A stretch of DNA of 64,000 nt from Kitasatospora xanthocidica (GTDB taxonomy: Bacteria > Actinomycetota > Actinomycetes > Streptomycetales > Streptomycetaceae), in NCBI RefSeq assembly GCF_014656195.1, contig NZ_BNBY01000014.1, positions 109,531 through 173,530 of the forward strand, in the 5' to 3' direction. The notes beneath the pieces are model-generated. The model saw only the letters and a program-made list of their open reading frames with translations. It was not told where the DNA came from and ran no database searches. The position numbers and the translations under genes were made by a program. Positions 8,301 through 15,554 of the stretch are shown here, piece by piece; the first letter of the stretch is position 1, and each line of letters starts with the position of its first letter.

Positions 8301-9389
8301 CTCGGCGAGCACCACCCGTACACCCTGATGACGGCCGGCTCGCTCGGCGCCGACCGCCGGGCACTCGGCCGGTTCCAGGCCGCGCTCGACCTCGACCGCG
8401 AAATCCTCGACCAGTTCCGCGAGTTGTTCGGCGACGACAACCCGCGCACGCTCTCCATGGCGAACAACCTGGCGATCGACTACCGGCTGGTCGGCGACAG
8501 CGAGGCCGCCCGCGAACTCGACCAGGAGACCCTCGACCGGCGCACCGCCGTGCTCGGCCCCAAGCACCCCTACACCCTGTCCACCAAGTCCAACCTGGCC
8601 CGCGACCTGCGCGAACTCGGCGACTACCGGGGCTCGGTGGACCTGCTGCAGGAGGTCACCTCCGACCTCGGCGACGTCCTCGACCCGGACCTGCCGGAGA
8701 ATCTGCGCAACGCCAAGTCGCTGGCCGTCTCACTGCGCCGGATCGGGCAGCTCGCCGAGGCCCGCCGGATCACCAAGGAGACCTACGAGCGCTACCTGGA
8801 GCGCTACGGCGCCGACGCCCCGGACGCGCTGGCCTGCGCGCTCAACCTGGCCGCCGACCACAGCGCCTCCGGTGACAAGGAGGCCGCCCGCGACCTCTGC
8901 TCCACCGTCTTCGAGGGCCACCGCCGGCTGTTCGGCGACGAACACCCCTTCACCCTGGCCTGCGCCAACAACCTCGGCATCTACCTGCGCGGCAGTGGCG
9001 ACGTCCAGGGCGCCATCGAGCGCGGCCGGCTCACCGTCGAAGGGCTCACCCGTTCGGTCGGGCCGGAGCACCCGTACACCCTCAACGCGATGATCAACCT
9101 GGCCAACGCGTACGGCGACGACGGGCAGCTGGCGCTCGCCGAACAGCTCGGCCGGGCCGCCCACCAGGGCCTGTGCGCGCGCTACTCGCCGCAGCACCCG
9201 GACGCGGTGGCCTGCGAGGCCAACCTGGCGGTCACCCTGCGCACGGCGAGCCGGCACACCCAGGCCGCCGAACTGCGCTCGCGGTCGATCGCCGAGCTGA
9301 TCCGGCAGTTCGGCGAGGAACACCCCAACACGGTGTCGGCGCGCGGCTGGAAGCGGATCAACCGCGACCTGGAACCGCAGCCCGTGTGA
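5382..9389 (+). CDS. fxsT: FxSxx-COOH system ParA/TIR/NB-ARC/TPR protein (FxsT)
   Basis: A 1335-residue multidomain protein with no signal peptide. In order: a MinD/ParA-like ATPase with P-loop KGGTGRT at 45-51 and a DWDLEAPG switch-like segment; a TIR-like domain at about 362-490 (ADLYLSYVPEDRMWADWIE...GFRVLPRD); an NB-ARC/STAND module with P-loop GLGGVGKTQ near 550 and Walker-B-like LLIFDNAD; a winged-helix-like linker; and tetratricopeptide repeats from about 930 to the end, with recurring GEEHPxTL signatures. The architecture resembles plant NLR and bacterial STAND sensors. ATG 5382 overlaps the fxsC stop. Function is unproven: family naming ties it to the FxSxx-COOH peptide system, while the domain order suggests signalling or defence. 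Confidence 0.85.
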   Translation: MTDNRTRNLRLGGLTAADLAAQRAAERQAAEQDRNGRIITFYSYKGGTGRTMALANTAWILAANGFRVLTVDWDLEAPGLAKFFHPFLDPASLAGTTGMMDLIAEYREEALRPVEHAEGWHLDFARVHPHALSLTWPHFPSTGSLDFLSAGQFNRDYSEAVTHLDWDIFYDRFDGGQFFDALKADMAKRYDYVLIDSRTGLSDIAEICTVQMPDDLVVCFTLSDQSIDGASRIAQHIHDRYRERGIRILPVPMRIDEGEKEKADAGRALARVRFDGLPSGLNGEELAQYWGSVEIPYRPFYAYEEILATFGDQTGTPTSMLAACERLTSMLTDGRAPGLPPMDEAVRLRYVDAFTRRRPSVPADLYLSYVPEDRMWADWIESVLTRAGFRVLPRDLSAGTDPREETERGIDSAFRTVAVLSPAYQRSPQARALWESVVSSDPSGTRRQLLPVRVGDVRLTAPFSNRNPVDLVGRDETQSIQSLLRALGRGDVALEDAPNGGPRFPGSKPSVWDVPPRNPSFTGRSAVLEQLRNQLRGGMAAVLPTPQTLYGLGGVGKTQVALEYAHRFMSDYDLVWWIDAEQTELVAPALAELARRLGLRVGDSVTEAAEAAREALRRGVPTSRWLLIFDNADEPAEIRRFFPGGSGHILVTSRNQAWTGHAEALEVDVFTRGESVEHLCRRARSLSRPDADRVAEAVGDLPLAVEVAAAWLDTTGTPVETYVAQLHAEAARALAVGRPADYPTPVAATWNVSIGRLRQQSPAAVRLLQLCAFFAPEPISMNLFYSDQMIRALVKYDADLSDKFMLGKVIQAIGRYALAKVDAGSNSFQVHRLVQAVIRAGMTADEQEIAVHEVHRILTGARPVLGDTDDPANWPAFDEIWPHLSPSKAHNCDEADTRQLLIDRVRYLWKRGELDRARDLGHALDAEWTSKLGEDDRQTLLLRFQLANVLRSQGNYAEALALDESTLERQRALLGEHHPYTLMTAGSLGADRRALGRFQAALDLDREILDQFRELFGDDNPRTLSMANNLAIDYRLVGDSEAARELDQETLDRRTAVLGPKHPYTLSTKSNLARDLRELGDYRGSVDLLQEVTSDLGDVLDPDLPENLRNAKSLAVSLRRIGQLAEARRITKETYERYLERYGADAPDALACALNLAADHSASGDKEAARDLCSTVFEGHRRLFGDEHPFTLACANNLGIYLRGSGDVQGAIERGRLTVEGLTRSVGPEHPYTLNAMINLANAYGDDGQLALAEQLGRAAHQGLCARYSPQHPDAVACEANLAVTLRTASRHTQAAELRSRSIAELIRQFGEEHPNTVSARGWKRINRDLEPQPV

Positions 9390-9417
9390 CCGCGGGGGCG
9401 GGGTACGCTGCCGAGCC

Positions 9418-10383
9418 ATGGCCAACACCCCGCCCCCGGTCCTGGTCACCCGGCGCCTCGCGCCCGGTGTCATCGAACGCCTCACCGCGCACCACGCCGT
9501 CACCTGCCACGACTCCGACCTGGCGATGGACCGGGCCGAGCTGCTCGCCGCCGTCCGCGGCCGGCGGGCCGTGCTCACCACCCTGGACGACCGGGTGGAC
9601 GGCGAGTTCCTGGACGCGGCCGGCCCCGGGCTGCGGATCGTCGCCAACCACGCCGTCGGCTACCACAACATCGACCTGGCCGCCTGCGCCGAGCGCGGCG
9701 TGCTGGTCTCCCACACCCCCGGCGTGCTCACCACCGCCACCGCCGACATGGCCTGGGCGCTGCTGCTGTCCGCCACCCGCCGGCTCGGCGAGGGCGAGCG
9801 GCTGCTGCGCTCCGGCGCCGCCTGGACCTGGGCGCCCAACTTCCTGCTCGGCCTGGAACTGGCCGGCACCCCGCTGGGCGTGCTCGGCATGGGCCGGATC
9901 GGGCAGGCGGTGGCCCGCCGGGCCCGCGCTTTCGACATGCCGGTCAGCTACCACAACCGCCGCGCCCTGCCGCCCGAGCAGGCCGCGGACGCCGACTGGA
10001 AGCCGCTGGAGGAACTGCTCGCCACCTCCACCGTGCTGGTCGTCACCTGCCCGCTGAGCGAGGCCACCCGGCACCTGCTGGACGCCCGCCGGCTGGCGCT
10101 GCTGCCGCCCGGCGCCGTGGTGGTCAGCATGACCGCCGGGGTGGTGGACGAGGAGGCGCTGGCCGCCGCGCTGGAGTCCGGCGCGCTGTTCGCCGCCGCC
10201 GTGGACAACTTCGAGCACGAGCCCGCCGTCCCGTCCGCGCTGCTCGCCCAGGAGCGCGCGGTGCTGGCCCCCCACCTGGGCAGCGCCACCGTGGCCACCC
10301 GGCAGGCGATGGGCGGCCTCGCGGTGGACAACGTCCTCGCGGTGCTCGGCGGCGGCGAGCCGCTGACGCCGGTGAAGCCCTGA
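9418..10383 (+). CDS. D-2-hydroxyacid dehydrogenase
   Basis: A 321-residue NAD(P)-dependent D-isomer 2-hydroxyacid dehydrogenase. It has the catalytic-domain entry ANHAVGYHNID (about 80-90), the Rossmann loop GVLGMGRIGQAV (about 158-169), the VVVTCPLSEATRHLL block, and the late Glu-His pair region (FEHEP...LAPHLGSAT). It is closest to glyoxylate/hydroxypyruvate reductases, reducing 2-keto acids in the cytoplasm; the exact substrate cannot be read from sequence. ATG 9418 lies 28 bp after fxsT; only a weak GGGGCGGGG site precedes it. It may be read through from the fxs pair, but no functional link is evident. Confidence 0.88.
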   Translation: MANTPPPVLVTRRLAPGVIERLTAHHAVTCHDSDLAMDRAELLAAVRGRRAVLTTLDDRVDGEFLDAAGPGLRIVANHAVGYHNIDLAACAERGVLVSHTPGVLTTATADMAWALLLSATRRLGEGERLLRSGAAWTWAPNFLLGLELAGTPLGVLGMGRIGQAVARRARAFDMPVSYHNRRALPPEQAADADWKPLEELLATSTVLVVTCPLSEATRHLLDARRLALLPPGAVVVSMTAGVVDEEALAAALESGALFAAAVDNFEHEPAVPSALLAQERAVLAPHLGSATVATRQAMGGLAVDNVLAVLGGGEPLTPVKP

Positions 10384-10409
10384 GGGCGGTCCGGGCCTGA
10401 GGGCCGGGG

Positions 10410-11099
10410 CTACCGGGTCTTCGGCTGCTCGTAGTACGTGGCGGTGAGGATCCAGGCGACGAGGGGGCCGTGGACCTCCCGCGCCTGCTCCAGAGTCGTG
10501 CCGGCCGGGTCGGTCGAGACGTGCTCGCGCAGGTTCCGCCGGCCCTTCCGGGGCATCTGCCAGGCGGTCATCAGACGGTCGCCCGGAATGTCCCAGTCGA
10601 GTTCGCCGTAGCCCTGCCCGTCGTGGACGCGGTGGGGACCGGGGCTGACGGGATCCGGTTTGGGTTCGAACCCGTCCCGGTGGTGCGACGGCTGGGTCGG
10701 CAGGCGCTCGATCAGTTCGGGAACCGCCTGCTCGATGGGCGCCGACGGCGCGAAGTAGGCGATGATCCGCAGGTGCCCGGTCAGCGCGAGCTCGATCCCG
10801 GGAGTCGCGTGGGGGAGCTGGATGAAGCCCAGCCGTGAACCCCGCCGACAGCTGTCGATCGCCTGACTGAGGACGGGCCGGAGTTCGTGGGTCCGCGCGA
10901 GCTCCGACAGCCGCGCCCGCAGCTGTTCCTCGGCCTCCTCGCGGGCCTGCCGGACGGCCTTCGAACGGACGACCCGCCGCAGCCGCCACGTCGCCGGCAC
11001 ACCGGAGGCGAACACCGCCTTTCCAGCGACGAAGAAGAGGAGCACGACCAACCCCAGGACCTGCATCACCTTCGCCGGCACACGGCGCCAGTTGCTCAT
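10410..11099 (-). CDS. unknown membrane-anchored protein
   Basis: A 229-residue protein with one N-terminal membrane segment (VMQVLGLVVLLFFVAGKAVFA, about 10-30) followed by a basic, helical, coiled-coil-like region (VRQAREEAEEQLRARLSELAR) and a soluble domain (GIELALTGHLRIIAYF, GYGELDWDIPGDRLMTAWQMP). I recognise no family. ATG 11099 (MSNWRR) is preferred over an in-frame ATG at 11126. It is convergent with the dehydrogenase gene. A perfect 16-bp palindrome sits 36 bp upstream of the start and probably controls it. Confidence 0.65.
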   Translation of the reverse strand: MSNWRRVPAKVMQVLGLVVLLFFVAGKAVFASGVPATWRLRRVVRSKAVRQAREEAEEQLRARLSELARTHELRPVLSQAIDSCRRGSRLGFIQLPHATPGIELALTGHLRIIAYFAPSAPIEQAVPELIERLPTQPSHHRDGFEPKPDPVSPGPHRVHDGQGYGELDWDIPGDRLMTAWQMPRKGRRNLREHVSTDPAGTTLEQAREVHGPLVAWILTATYYEQPKTR

Positions 11100-11134
11100 C
11101 CGCCCATGCTCGCCGAGCGGGCCCACCCCGCACC

Positions 11135-11150
11135 TGAGTACGCGTACTCA
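11135..11150. promoter_or_regulatory. perfect 16-bp palindrome TGAGTACGCGTACTCA
   Basis: TGAGTACG/CGTACTCA has no mismatch and no spacer. It lies in the promoter region of the minus-strand gene starting at 11099, between it and the 3' end of the hydrolase gene. It is typical of a dimeric repressor operator; I cannot name the protein. Confidence 0.6.
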
Positions 11151-11170
11151 GAAGTAGGTCCGGCTTGCGG

Positions 11171-12037
11171 TCAACCCGCCGCCCAGGCCAGGGCGGTGGT
11201 CATCACCCGGAACGCGCCGAAGTGTGCGGCGCCGGGTTCCAGGAAGAGTTCGGCGCGGGGGATGTGGTCGGCCAGCCAGCGTGAGTGGTCGACCGGGGAG
11301 AACTGGTCGTCGGCGCCGTGCCAGAGCCAGGTCGGCACCCGGATGGAGCCGACCTCGAAGCCCCAGTGGGCGGTGAAGGCCAGCACGTCGTCGATCCAGC
11401 CGTCCGCGCCGTGCCGGAACGCCTCCCGGTAGTTGCTCTGCAGCATCCGCCGCAGCCCGCTGTCGGCCACCACCTCCCGGTCGGCGGGGGAGAGTTCGGT
11501 GCGCAGGCCGTTCAGCAGCCGGACCGGGTCGTCCTTGATCTGCCGGGAGCGGAACTCCATCGCGTCGGCGATCCGGCCGTGCCCGCGCTCGGCCTCCTGG
11601 TACGCGCGGACGTTGGACGGGGTCATCCCGGCGTACCAGTCCAGGCCGGCCGCGTCCCGCGGCGCCAGGCCCACCAGCACCGCGGCCCGGCTGACCCGCT
11701 CCGGCAGCAGCGCCGCGCAGGCCAGCGCGTGCGGGCCGCCGCCCGAGCGGCCCAGCACCGCGAAGCTGTCCAGCCCGAACTCGTCCGCGATGGTCCGCAC
11801 GTCGGCCGCCGCCGCGCTCACCCTGCGGCCGAACAGCCGGGTCGAGTCGCCGTAGCCGGGCCGGTCGTACGAGATCAGCCGGACGCCGAGCCGGTACAGC
11901 ACGGTGCTGCGCGGGTGCGGGCCGACCCTGCTGCCCGGCATGCCGTGCAGCAGGAACACCGGCCGGCCGCGCGGGTCGCCGAGGGACTCGACCGCGAGGG
12001 CGCGGTCGTCCGCGGTCTTGACCATCCGTAACGACAC
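11171..12037 (-). CDS. alpha/beta hydrolase
   Basis: A 288-residue alpha/beta hydrolase. The oxyanion motif HGMPGS is at 31-36, ISYDRPGYGDS at 55-65, nucleophile elbow G-R-S-G-G with Ser98, a helical cap (about 125-200), a late Asp in HGADDQFSP, and a catalytic His in GAAHFGAF near 275. Epoxide-hydrolase-like or esterase activity is possible; the substrate is unknown. GTG 12037 is chosen for the AGGAGG six to seven bases upstream. It follows the SLATT-like gene by only 11 bp, so the two form an operon. Confidence 0.85.
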   Translation of the reverse strand: MSLRMVKTADDRALAVESLGDPRGRPVFLLHGMPGSRVGPHPRSTVLYRLGVRLISYDRPGYGDSTRLFGRRVSAAAADVRTIADEFGLDSFAVLGRSGGGPHALACAALLPERVSRAAVLVGLAPRDAAGLDWYAGMTPSNVRAYQEAERGHGRIADAMEFRSRQIKDDPVRLLNGLRTELSPADREVVADSGLRRMLQSNYREAFRHGADGWIDDVLAFTAHWGFEVGSIRVPTWLWHGADDQFSPVDHSRWLADHIPRAELFLEPGAAHFGAFRVMTTALAWAAG

Positions 12038-12048
12038 CTGCGGCCTCC

Positions 12049-13140
12049 TCAGTGCTCCCGGTCGGTTCGGTGCCCCGGGTCGCTTCCGTGGTCCCGGTCG
12101 GTCGCCCGCGCCGGGTGGGTCTCCTGTGCCGGGCCGGTCCCTCCGTCCCGGTCGCTCTGCTGCTCCCGGCTCTCGTCCTGCTCCGGGCCCCCGTCCTGCT
12201 CCCGGCTCTCCTCCTGCTCCCGGTCGGCGGTGGTGCGCACCTCCCGGCGGGCCTGCCAGGTGGTGTGCTCGCGGGAGATCGCGTCCTCGGCGTCCCGGGC
12301 CAGGCGGGCCCAGATCTCCTCGGCCTCCGGCGAGTCCACGTCCAGGTCGGCGAGCTGGCGCAGGATCTGCGCCAGCTCCTCGGCGGCCAGCCCGTACGCG
12401 GCCGCCAGCGGCCGGTACTGGCGCAGCTGCGCCCAGGCGGTGACCGAGGCGGCCACCGCCGAGACGGTACCCAGCGCGTCGTAGCTGAACGCGCCGAGCG
12501 CCCGCAGCAGCGCGAGCACCAGCCCGAGCGCGGGCAGCAGCACGCCCAGCACCCCGGCCCAGTACCCGGCCCTGGCGCAGTAGCGGGCCTTGGCGCGGTA
12601 CCAGTCGTGCTGCAGCCGGATCCGCTCGCCCAGGTACACCTCGCGGCGCACCGCCAGCGGCTGCTCGCGCAGGTCGCGCATGGCCGCGGTGATCCCCACC
12701 CCGTTGCCCGGGACGGCCACCGGGCTGTCCCGGAAGGCGCCGAGCACCCGGCCGAGCTGGAAGCGGTACAGGCCCTCGGCGTCCGGCAGGGCGCGCGGCG
12801 GCGGCTGGTAGGCGTCGGCCCGGACGGCGTACTTCCAGGCGAGGGTCTTCACCGACTCGGCGGCCGCCCGGCCCTCGTACCAGAGGCCCTGCGGGTTCTG
12901 CCGGCTGATCACCACCGCGAGCGCGACCGCGCCGAGGTAGGCGACGGCGGCCGGCCAGGCCCAGGGCTCGCCGTCGGCCGAGCCGGTGGCGGCCGCGACC
13001 ACCAGCAGGACCAGTTCCCAGGCGGAGAGCAGGACGGAGCGCCGCTGCCCGTGCAGCGAGGCCGCGTCGGCGGCCCAGAAGAGCTCGGGCAGCAGGTCCC
13101 GCTCGCGCACCCATCCGGTCCGTTCCGCACCAGACGCCAT
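12049..13140 (-). CDS. DUF4231/SLATT-like membrane protein
   Basis: A 363-residue membrane protein with two 2-TM modules: WELVLLVVAAATG and VAYLGAVALAVVI (about 40-85), then GVLGVLLPALGLVLALL and a following helix (about 200-245). Each pair is followed by a conserved amphipathic region, and the domain ends AEDAISREHTTWQARRE, the characteristic C-terminal helix of SLATT/DUF4231 proteins as I recall them. The last 60 residues are a repetitive Arg/Glu/Asp/Gln tail (EESREQDGG, DESREQQ). SLATT domains are predicted pore-forming effectors linked to nucleotide second messengers; no cyclase or SLOG gene is visible here. ATG 13140 gives MASGAE. Confidence 0.7.
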   Translation of the reverse strand: MASGAERTGWVRERDLLPELFWAADAASLHGQRRSVLLSAWELVLLVVAAATGSADGEPWAWPAAVAYLGAVALAVVISRQNPQGLWYEGRAAAESVKTLAWKYAVRADAYQPPPRALPDAEGLYRFQLGRVLGAFRDSPVAVPGNGVGITAAMRDLREQPLAVRREVYLGERIRLQHDWYRAKARYCARAGYWAGVLGVLLPALGLVLALLRALGAFSYDALGTVSAVAASVTAWAQLRQYRPLAAAYGLAAEELAQILRQLADLDVDSPEAEEIWARLARDAEDAISREHTTWQARREVRTTADREQEESREQDGGPEQDESREQQSDRDGGTGPAQETHPARATDRDHGSDPGHRTDREH

Positions 13141-13291
13141 GTTCGGCCCCCACCCGTCGCTCCGGTCGCACCGCTCTCCTGCCCCGGGCGGCTTCCCGGT
13201 ACGCCTGGCGCGGCCCGGGGCGGCCCGCATTGGCCGGGAAGGTCCGGTGGATTGTCCGGTACTCCCCGTGTTCGGTCCGGTACCTAGCGTG

Positions 13292-13322
13292 CGCGACACC
13301 CCGGGGGCCGGCGGGTGTCGCG
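13292..13322 (-). terminator. hairpin downstream of the SIS gene
   Basis: CGCGACACCC (13292-13301) pairs perfectly with GGGTGTCGCG (13313-13322) around an 11-nt loop. It lies 33 bp beyond the stop of the minus-strand SIS gene. There is no clear T-run, as is common in this GC-rich group. Confidence 0.55.
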
Positions 13323-13336
13323 GTGGGCCCCCGGCG

Positions 13337-13360
13337 GGTGCCTCAGTAGGTGCCTCAGTA
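13337..13360. repeat. 12-bp exact duplication across the SIS stop codon
   Basis: GGTGCCTCAGTA is present twice head to tail at 13337-13348 and 13349-13360. Each copy carries a TCA (TGA on the minus strand) in the same frame, so the stop of the SIS gene is duplicated 12 bp further on. Confidence 0.8.
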
Positions 13361-14119
13361 GGTGTAGAGGACCCGGTCGGCGTTGTCGGCCATCTGCCGG
13401 GCGTTCCACTCGGTGCCGCCGGGGACGTTGCCGGAGCGGAACAGCGGCGGGGCGGGGGCGTCCCCGGCGGCCGCCCGGTCGGCCAGCCGGCCGACCGCCG
13501 AGGCGACCACGGCCTGCATCAGCGCGCTGGTCACGATGGTGGAGACCGGGCCGAAGGTGGTCTCGGCGCCCGGGTGGGTGAGCTCGCCGTCGCCGACCGC
13601 GATCTTGCTGTCCAGCACCACGTCGCAGTGGTCCTTCAGATAGGTGCCGGACGGGTGCGCCGAGGCCACCTCCGCCGGGTAGGCCAGCGAGGTCACCCCG
13701 ATCACCTTCAGGCCGCGGTCCCGGGCGTACCGGGCCAGCTCGACCGGCATGACCTGACGGCCGGAGAGCGAGATCACGAACAGCAGGTCGCCGGTGGTCG
13801 CCGGGGTGAGGTCCAGGGTCGCGGTGGCGAGTCCGGAGACCCGCTCCAGGGCGCTCGACAGCGGGGCGGGCATCACCGTCACCCCGGTCACCCCCGGTAC
13901 GTTCAGCAGGTTCATCGGGACCAGTCCGCCGGCCCGGTAGACCACGTCCTGGGCCGGCAGCGCGGAGTGCCCGGCACCGAAGGTGAACACCCGGCGGCCG
14001 TCGGCCATCGCCTCCGCCAGCAGCGCGGCGGCGGCCTCGATGGTGTCGGCCTCCTCCTCGCGGACCCGCTGGAGGTGGGCGATCGCGGCGTCGAAGTACC
14101 TGCCGACCAGGTCGTTCAT
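13355..14119 (-). CDS. SIS-domain sugar phosphate-binding protein
   Basis: A 254-residue SIS protein. The phosphosugar-binding signature is clear: FTFGAGHSALPAQDVVYRAGG (about 45-65), then LLFVISLSGRQVMPVELARYARDRGLKVIGVTS (about 112-144), with DVVLDSKIAVGDGEL and a hydrophobic C-terminal helix. It resembles the UPF0309/sugar isomerase group; it probably binds or isomerises a sugar phosphate, possibly an amino sugar. ATG 14119 is preceded by GGAGGCACCCG. It is divergent from the DtxR-type regulator across 221 bp, an arrangement I remember from S. coelicolor (SCO4393/4394). Confidence 0.85.
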   Translation of the reverse strand: MNDLVGRYFDAAIAHLQRVREEEADTIEAAAALLAEAMADGRRVFTFGAGHSALPAQDVVYRAGGLVPMNLLNVPGVTGVTVMPAPLSSALERVSGLATATLDLTPATTGDLLFVISLSGRQVMPVELARYARDRGLKVIGVTSLAYPAEVASAHPSGTYLKDHCDVVLDSKIAVGDGELTHPGAETTFGPVSTIVTSALMQAVVASAVGRLADRAAAGDAPAPPLFRSGNVPGGTEWNARQMADNADRVLYTY

Positions 14120-14340
14120 CGGGTGCCTCCGCTCTCTGCCGGTGAGGGAGCCGGCCGGGTGGGACGGTCCGGGTGGTCCAGACCGCCGGTGGAGAAAGCT
14201 ACGGCGAGCACGGTCGCGCTCCGGTGGTACCGCTGTCAACAGCAACGAAATCCCGTCCCCGGGGCCCCGGCGCGGACCCGGTTGTCGCCCGGGTACGTCA
14301 GAATTGGCGGTGAGGACACCGAAGAACGGAGCCAGCGGCG

Positions 14341-15039
14341 ATGTCTGGGCTGATCGACACCACTGAGATGTACCTTCGCACCATCCTGGAACTGGAGGAG
14401 GAGGGCATCGTCCCGATGCGCGCCCGGATCGCGGAGCGCCTGGAACAGAGCGGTCCGACGGTCAGCCAGACGGTCGGCCGGATGGAGCGCGACGGCCTGC
14501 TCCAGGTCGCCGGGGACCGCCACCTCGAACTCACCGAGGACGGCCGGAAGCTCGCGGTGCGCGTCATGCGCAAGCACCGCATCGCCGAGTGCCTGCTCGT
14601 CGACGTGATCGGGCTGGAGTGGGAGCAGGTGCACGAGGAGGCCTGCCGCTGGGAGCACGTGATGAGCGAGACGGTCGAGCGCAAGGTGCTCGCCATGCTC
14701 GGGCACCCCACCCAGTCCCCGTACGGCAACCCGATCCCGGGCCTGGACGAGCTGGGCGACACCAAGGCGGAGGGCGAGGGCTTCGACGCCGGGCTCGTCC
14801 CGCTGGACACCGTCAAGCCGGGCGAGGCCGGGGCCGACGTGGTGGTCCGCCGGATCGGCGAGCCGATCCAGACCGACAGCGCGTTGATGAGCACCCTGCG
14901 CCGGGCCGGCGTCCGGCCGGGCTCCACGGTCAAGGTGAACGCGGGTGTCGGCGTCGGGGGCGTGCTGGTCGGCACCGGGGAGAACGCGGCCGAGCTGGGC
15001 AAGGACATCGCCCAGCACGTCTTCGTCGCCCAGCCCTGA
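14341..15039 (+). CDS. dmdR1: DtxR/IdeR-family iron-dependent regulator (DmdR1-like)
   Basis: A 232-residue regulator with an N-terminal winged HTH (about 1-73, GPTVSQTVGRMERDGL recognition region), a dimerisation/metal domain, and a C-terminal SH3-like domain. All metal ligands of DtxR align at the family numbering: H79, E83, H98 for the ancillary site and M10, C102, E105, H106 for the primary site, so it should be a functional Fe(II)-sensing repressor of siderophore and iron genes. ATG 14341 follows a purine-rich AACGGAG. The name rests on similarity and its SIS neighbour. No obvious iron box was seen in its own upstream region. A long antisense frame overlaps it (see findings). Confidence 0.9.
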   Translation: MSGLIDTTEMYLRTILELEEEGIVPMRARIAERLEQSGPTVSQTVGRMERDGLLQVAGDRHLELTEDGRKLAVRVMRKHRIAECLLVDVIGLEWEQVHEEACRWEHVMSETVERKVLAMLGHPTQSPYGNPIPGLDELGDTKAEGEGFDAGLVPLDTVKPGEAGADVVVRRIGEPIQTDSALMSTLRRAGVRPGSTVKVNAGVGVGGVLVGTGENAAELGKDIAQHVFVAQP

Positions 15040-15092
15040 GTCACCGCCCGAGGTACTGCGGCTCCATCTGAGGCACTGCGGCTCCGGACGGC

Positions 15093-15132
15093 CGAGTGGG
15101 CCCGCTGCTCCCCTTGCAGCGGGCCCCACTCG
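15093..15132 (+). terminator. terminator after the DtxR-type gene
   Basis: CGAGTGGGCCCGCTGC (15093-15108) pairs with the region 15116-15132 with a single bulged C, around a 7-nt loop TCCCCTT. It lies 54 bp past the stop codon. No T-run follows. Confidence 0.75.
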
Positions 15133-15339
15133 TCCTCCCCGTCCCTCCCTGCTCCCCTCCGCTCCCTCCCTGTCCCTCCCGGCTCCCCTCCGCCGCCCCG
15201 CTCGGCTTCCCCGTCCGAGCGGCCCTCCGGCGACCCCCTCACACCGCAATTCCTCCCCTCGGCCGATCATGGCAATCCTTGAGTGCTGTCACTCGTACGA
15301 GGGGCTTTCCCGGTTGACCAGCGGGTAGACCGAAGCCTT

Positions 15340-15429
15340 ATCCGGACGTGCGCGATCCGGACGTGCGTGATCGGGACCTGCGCGCCCCGGGCCAGCAAGA
15401 TCGGGACCCCGTGCATCCGGACGTGCGTA
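15340..15429. repeat. 15-bp tandem repeat, six phased units
   Basis: Units start at 15340, 15355, 15370, 15385, 15400 and 15415. Copies 1, 2 and 6 share ATCCGGACGTGCG exactly; copies 3 and 5 are variants (ATCGGGACCTGCG, ATCGGGACCCCGT), and copy 4 is degenerate but in phase. It lies in a 515-bp gap (15040-15554) which otherwise holds two terminators and a pyrimidine-rich stretch near 15135-15225, with no convincing gene. Confidence 0.8.
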
Positions 15430-15430
15430 T

Positions 15431-15466
15431 GACGGGCCCCGCCTCCGGTGGGAGGCGGAGCCCGTC
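15431..15466 (-). terminator. terminator after the prim-pol gene
   Basis: GACGGGC...GCCTCC (15431-15446) pairs with GGAGGC...GCCCGTC (15451-15466) around a 4-nt loop with a short internal mismatch. It is about 90 bp downstream of the minus-strand prim-pol gene. Confidence 0.65.
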
Positions 15467-15554
15467 ACTCGCGCGCGTGGTGTCGCGCGGTGCGCGCCCC
15501 GGCCCGGTAGGCGGGGGCGGCCGTTCCGGGAGGGCGTTCGGCGGGGAGGCCGGT

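Noticed and set aside
4563-8567. Minus-strand open frame of more than 1300 codons opposite the FxsT gene
   Set aside because: Its composition is the shadow of high third-position GC; it lacks domains and a ribosome site, while the plus strand has clear domains throughout.
10662-10673. GGGTTCGAACCC resembling a tRNA T-arm
   Set aside because: It lies inside the coding region of the gene at 10410-11099, and no cloverleaf, anticodon arm or acceptor stem can be drawn around it.
14120-14340. Iron box upstream of the DtxR-type gene
   Set aside because: No 19-bp TTAGGTTAG-type palindrome could be found in the divergent region.
15340-15429. Repeat array considered as a CRISPR
   Set aside because: Units are contiguous and 15 bp long with no unique spacers and no cas genes.
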